DNA of 52,918 nt, taken from positions 1-52,918 of the forward strand of contig JAICUQ010000005.1 in NCBI GenBank assembly GCA_025935755.1, in the 5' to 3' direction. Below, in pieces: positions 49,599 through 52,918 of this stretch (positions are counted from its first letter, which is position 1; every line of letters begins with the position of its first letter). Position numbers and translations under genes: made by a program. The DNA comes from Chthoniobacterales bacterium. GTDB lineage: Bacteria; Verrucomicrobiota; Verrucomicrobiia; Chthoniobacterales; UBA10450. Below the pieces are notes generated by a model, which ran no database searches, was not told the DNA's origin, and saw only the letters and a program-made list of their open reading frames with translations.

Positions 49599-50222
49599 TT
49601 ACTTTCCCGATTTTGCCGAAGGCGCCGGTTTGGCAGAACCTTTGGCCGGCTCATCGAGCTGGAACTCTTTTCTCAACTGTTGAATCAATGCGGGTATTTC
49701 TTTTTGCCTCTCGATTTCGATTTGTTGCCGTAGAGTCTGTTCGACTTTCCGGCGTTCCTGGATGTACCGAGATTCGAATCGAGCTCGCTCCTGTGGACTC
49801 AGTTGGAGACCTGAATCACGAACTGCCGCGTCGGCTTCGCGCGTAATCATTTGCCGACGCATGGTCTCGCGCTGACGCATGAGATTACGCTGCTCGGGAC
49901 TCATCTGATTCCAAATCTGAGCGTTGCGCTGGAAATTCTGGCGAGCATCCGGCGGCATCGCGAGCCAGCGTTCCCGCACGCTCTGTCCTGAAGGCCCTCC
50001 CTGGGGCTGACGCGCAGGTGGCCCATGAGGTTGACCTCCTGGCGGCCCGTGCGGCGCAGCCATCGGCGGAGGCCCATGGGGTGCCATAGGCGCCGGGCGG
50101 TTAATCGGGGCACGATGCTGTTGTTGCGCCCGCGCTTGTGAGACAGCGCTACACAAAACCAGAGCGACCAAGCCAACGAATAATTTACAAGGTCGGCTTA
50201 TCGTCCCACACGTTATTTTCAT
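49599..50222 (-). CDS. Secreted Pro/His-rich protein with C-terminal helical domain
   Basis: 207 residues. A signal peptide (LFVGLVALVLCSAVSQARA) is followed by a low-complexity Pro/His/Gly region (RPAPMAPHGPPPMAAPHGPP). A charged helical domain has the pattern RERWLAMPPDARQNFQRNAQ, MSPEQRNLMRQRETMRRQM and LSPQERARFESRYIQERRKV. The MPPDAR/MSPEQR motifs recall DUF3106-like and LTXXQ/CpxP-type periplasmic proteins. It overlaps the anti-sigma-like gene by 38 bp and probably belongs to its regulatory unit. Confidence 0.78.
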   Translation of the reverse strand: MKITCGTISRPCKLFVGLVALVLCSAVSQARAQQQHRAPINRPAPMAPHGPPPMAAPHGPPGGQPHGPPARQPQGGPSGQSVRERWLAMPPDARQNFQRNAQIWNQMSPEQRNLMRQRETMRRQMITREADAAVRDSGLQLSPQERARFESRYIQERRKVEQTLRQQIEIERQKEIPALIQQLRKEFQLDEPAKGSAKPAPSAKSGK

Positions 50223-50538
50223 CCCAGGCGATCAGTTCATCCAGATCAGCCACGACGTCATAATCCTGTGGATCGACTTTGGCCACTACATCTGAGTCGC
50301 TGGAAGACGTTGTACGCGGACCAGGATAATGCGTGACAAGAGCGAGTGCAGCAACGACCGCTGTAACAGCAGACGCTCCAACCATCTTTCGCACGCTGAA
50401 CCAATTCCGCAGCCGCTCGAAATAATCCGGCTTCTGCCGAATTTCCCTCAGGACGTCCCGGGCAAAAAATGGCGAAAGCGTGGGCTCAGGAAGCCGGCCT
50501 AGAACATCCCATAGCTCTTTGTCATCTTGAGGTTCCAT
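50185..50538 (-). CDS. Anti-sigma-factor-like single-helix membrane protein
   Basis: About 117 residues from the ATG at 50538. The N-terminal cytoplasmic part (DDKELWDVLGRLPEPTLSPF, FARDVLREIRQ) is followed by a transmembrane helix (MVGASAVTAVVAALALVTHY) and an acidic Ser/Asp-rich outer tail. This small layout is common for anti-sigma factors in Verrucomicrobia, and the next gene is a DUF3106-like secreted protein as in such loci. No ZAS zinc motif is seen. The frame is open to a TTG at 50607 that overlaps the rpoD stop. Confidence 0.62.
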   Translation of the reverse strand: MEPQDDKELWDVLGRLPEPTLSPFFARDVLREIRQKPDYFERLRNWFSVRKMVGASAVTAVVAALALVTHYPGPRTTSSSDSDVVAKVDPQDYDVVADLDELIAWDENNVWDDKPTL

Positions 50539-50603
50539 GTTGTCCAATCGATTCAACAGCCTGCATTCCTCGAAGTTGCGCTCCAACGCGCTCGAAATTA
50601 TGA

Positions 50604-52445
50604 TCAAATTCCCGGCGCTTCAAGAAAACCTTCCAGCTGCCGAATCCTGGTGGGATGCCGCATTTTGCGCAACGCCTTTGCTTCGATCTGGCGGATTCGC
50701 TCGCGAGTGACTTGGAATTGTCGGCCGACTTCTTCCAAGGTTCGGCTGTATCCGTCCACGAGACCGAATCGCTGCTCGAGGACTTGCCGTTCCCGGTCGG
50801 TGAGTGTTTCTAGGACATCCTTGATCTTCTCCTTGAGTAAGACGATCGCAGTCATGTCACTCGGGTTTTCGGCGCCTCGATCTTCGATGAAATCGCCGAA
50901 ATTGGTCTCCTCGCTTTCGCCCACGGGCGACTGCAGAGATATTGGCTGCTGAGCCATTTTTAGCACAGCCCGGACACGATCCACCGGAAGCAATACTTCT
51001 TCAGCAACTTCCTCAGGAGTGGGTTCGCGGCCGTATTCCTGTACCAGTTGCTTTTGCACGCGTAGGAGTTTGTTGATCGTCTCGATCATGTGCACCGGAA
51101 TCCGAATGGTGCGCGCCTGGTCGGCAATCGATCGGGTAATCGCCTGTCGAATCCACCACGTCGCATAAGTTGAAAACTTGTAGCCGCGCCGATACTCGAA
51201 TTTCTCGACAGCCTTCATCAGTCCCATGTTCCCTTCCTGGATCAGGTCGAGAAACGACAAACCGCGATTGGTGTACTTCTTTGCGATTGAAATAACCAGA
51301 CGAAGATTGGCTTCGACCATTTCGGTTTTGGCCTTGAATGCCTGGCGTAGCCAGGTTTTCAGCGTCCGATATTCTTCGGAATAATCGGAAAGCGAAAACC
51401 ACAAGCTGGCTTCCAAATCGCGCATCTTGTTCTCGAGCTGCAGCCGCCGTTTTTTGCCGCGAGGATTCTTGGCGAGCTCGGTCTGAAGATACAGCGATGT
51501 GTGATGCGCCTCGTCGGCAAGATGTACAAATTCTTCGGTAACCCGCTGCTTGAAGTAAAAGCGAGGATAAATCTTCTGCAGGGTCGCCATCGTCCGTTGG
51601 AGTGCCCTGCCCTTTTGCGACGTTTTCTTTGAAAGACCAACTTCTGAGAAATGCCGGTTAATGGACACGCTCAACTGCCCTACCTGCTTACACAATCGCG
51701 GCAGGTGCTTCATGTATCGTTCGCGACTCTCGATTTTCTTATCGAGGATAACGCGATCGAAGCGCTCGCGACCTTCAATGAGTTTCTCAGCGAGATCCAA
51801 ATGCCCGCGGGCAACAAAGCCGAAGCGACTGAGTTGTTTTTGAACCATCGCTTCAGCCTCCTCGATTCGCTTCGAGATCTGGACTTCCTGGTCCCGGGTC
51901 AGCAGCGGAACCTGTCCCATCTGCTTGAGATACATTCGCACCGGGTCATCAAGGATATCAACCTTGGGTGTCGCTCTCCCTTCTTCTTCCTCTTCTTCAT
52001 CATCGACGTCTTTTTTACCGTCTCTGTAACGGTCAACCTCGGAGGCCTCAATGATGTCAATCTCCAGGCGACGCAGACGTGTCAGAATCAGGTCGAGTTC
52101 GTCAGCATCGGTGATTCCTTCCGGTAACGCCTCATTCAGATCGTCGAACGTGAGATAACCTTGTTCTTTCGCCAGCTTGATCAGCTCCCGAATGCGGGCT
52201 TGAACTTCAACCGAAGAATACAGGCCCGTTACTCCCACCGTTGGCACGGAGAGCGACCCATTATGGTTCCCTTTAAGTGAAGAAGACTTGATACGGGCGC
52301 GCTTGCGAACAGAGCCGCGCGCCGCCTCGCTGTGATTTCTTTGTGAATTCAAACGCTTTTTCGGTACGCTCCGGTTTCGGCTGCTTTTAAGCCGACGAGC
52401 CGACGACTGTCGGCTGCCCCCCTTTCGTTTCGAATGCCTTGCCAA
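50604..52445 (-). CDS. rpoD: RNA polymerase primary sigma factor RpoD
   Basis: Housekeeping sigma factor of about 613 residues. A basic N-terminal stretch is followed by region 1.1 ([20 protein letters not shown]), an acidic linker ([10 protein letters not shown]) and region 1.2 ([20 protein letters not shown]). Regions 2-4 then follow: [55 protein letters not shown], and the region 4 helix [20 protein letters not shown]. The start is uncertain: TTG at 52445 ([10 protein letters not shown]) or TTG at 52565 overlapping dnaG; there is no in-frame ATG. dnaG-rpoD is the conserved macromolecular synthesis operon order. Confidence 0.95.
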   Translation of the reverse strand: MARHSKRKGGSRQSSARRLKSSRNRSVPKKRLNSQRNHSEAARGSVRKRARIKSSSLKGNHNGSLSVPTVGVTGLYSSVEVQARIRELIKLAKEQGYLTFDDLNEALPEGITDADELDLILTRLRRLEIDIIEASEVDRYRDGKKDVDDEEEEEEGRATPKVDILDDPVRMYLKQMGQVPLLTRDQEVQISKRIEEAEAMVQKQLSRFGFVARGHLDLAEKLIEGRERFDRVILDKKIESRERYMKHLPRLCKQVGQLSVSINRHFSEVGLSKKTSQKGRALQRTMATLQKIYPRFYFKQRVTEEFVHLADEAHHTSLYLQTELAKNPRGKKRRLQLENKMRDLEASLWFSLSDYSEEYRTLKTWLRQAFKAKTEMVEANLRLVISIAKKYTNRGLSFLDLIQEGNMGLMKAVEKFEYRRGYKFSTYATWWIRQAITRSIADQARTIRIPVHMIETINKLLRVQKQLVQEYGREPTPEEVAEEVLLPVDRVRAVLKMAQQPISLQSPVGESEETNFGDFIEDRGAENPSDMTAIVLLKEKIKDVLETLTDRERQVLEQRFGLVDGYSRTLEEVGRQFQVTRERIRQIEAKALRKMRHPTRIRQLEGFLEAPGI

Positions 52446-52506
52446 GTTTGTTCGGTTAAGGATTTGGTCTAAGACCTTCGGCTTGCCACACTCTATTTGA
52501 AGAGAC

Positions 52507-52918
52507 CTATGTGTCTCCTCCGCCGACGGGCCGGCAAAAGTCGTGGAGCTGTTCCTGCAGGTCAAGAATTTGTTTTTGCAAATTTACGACCTCACCAGCG
52601 CTCAACCCGGCGGCTTTGATCCGGTTTTTTGCCGTCTCCAACCGGCGACGCACAACACCATGGCAGATCCCCTGCCACCATTTTCGGACCACTGTCTCTG
52701 TAGCTGCAGGCATCTTTTGCATTAGCCATGAGGAAACGAGCCGTTCTTCCTCTGGCGAAAGAGTAGCCATGAAGGCGTTGAGTGACGGGGTATCGTCCGG
52801 TTTGAGCTCGCTGTCGAGAATCCGGATTAGGATCTCTGTGTCCGGCACCTGCTCGAGAATCTCGCGCCATTTCTGCGCATGAAGAAAATTGCGGGCATCC
52901 GTATCGCGCAGCGCCAGC
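52507..52918 (-). CDS. dnaG: DNA primase DnaG (C-terminal 136 residues; 5' end outside window)
   Basis: Synthesises RNA primers for replication. Only the C-terminal helicase-interaction domain is in the window. It reads from base 52917: [40 protein letters not shown], a Trp-rich [16 protein letters not shown] segment and [16 protein letters not shown] near the end, fitting the helical DnaB-binding region. The call rests on this plus its position directly before rpoD with no other gene between; catalytic domains are not visible. Confidence 0.8.
   Translation of the reverse strand, partial: LALRDTDARNFLHAQKWREILEQVPDTEILIRILDSELKPDDTPSLNAFMATLSPEEERLVSSWLMQKMPAATETVVRKWWQGICHGVVRRRLETAKNRIKAAGLSAGEVVNLQKQILDLQEQLHDFCRPVGGGDT

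Overview
The window reads as chromosomal DNA of a soil-type Verrucomicrobiota, probably a Spartobacteria/Chthoniobacterales lineage. This is inference: the support is the two ECF sigma–Ser/Thr kinase–TolB–TPR pairs, the DUF5069, HAF-repeat and NTA-GxxAL type exported proteins, the HemQ plus siroheme-decarboxylase-like heme genes, and the dense palindromic repeats. Coding density is high, most genes are housekeeping, and no phage, transposase or CRISPR array was found.

Layout. 1-1.4 kb: 5' part of recA and two Hsp20 genes (minus strand). 1.7-6 kb: two membrane proteins, a GYF_2-like membrane protein and a stand-alone 5'-3' exonuclease. 6.3-10.5 kb: nadC-birA, a fused AhbA/AhbB-like protein with a hemolysin III gene, and a HAD hydrolase. 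10.6-11.3 kb: a tRNA-Lys locus containing a GIY-YIG gene, a 34-bp duplication of the tRNA 3' part and tandem tRNA-derived repeats. 11.4-16.3 kb: a possible surface-sugar group (sulfotransferase, glycosyltransferase-like protein, left-handed beta-helix protein), an orphan DHp-like protein, a PurD-like ATP-grasp protein and an amidohydrolase. 16.5-18.9 kb: DUF5069 protein, a repeat-rich gap, a secreted cupin and a MITE-like element. 18.9-23 kb: first kinase/sigma pair, a chagasin-like fragment and tRNA-Ser. 23-31.3 kb: hemQ, a rhomboid-like protein, gcvT-gcvH-ydeI, a methyltransferase, xseB-dxs and an exported protein. 31.3-36.3 kb: rnpB, a DUF456 protein, an 8-bp tandem repeat, a peroxiredoxin and aconitase. 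36.4-40 kb: second kinase/sigma pair. 40.5-45.4 kb: two exported proteins sharing a leader cassette, a DUF2071 protein and a coiled-coil/TPR protein. 45.4-49.5 kb: tRNA-His, TonB-dependent receptor, tRNA-Arg, ribD and a Tyr-rich secreted peptide. 49.6-52.9 kb: Pro-rich secreted protein, anti-sigma-like protein, rpoD and the dnaG 3' end.

The most unusual material is repeat biology rather than a classical gene cluster. (1) A GIY-YIG gene lies between an intact tRNA-Lys and a duplicated tRNA 3' part, next to tandem tRNA 5'-half repeats. (2) A palindromic element (GTAGCGC...GCGCTAC) occurs between genes and also appears in frame inside gcvT and acnA, like Rickettsia palindromic elements. (3) A 74-nt leader plus signal-peptide start is shared by two otherwise unlike secreted proteins. 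(4) A 143-bp MITE-like element with 10-bp terminal inverted repeats and a 5-bp target duplication abuts a kinase stop codon. All calls come from reading the sequence; no database search was run.
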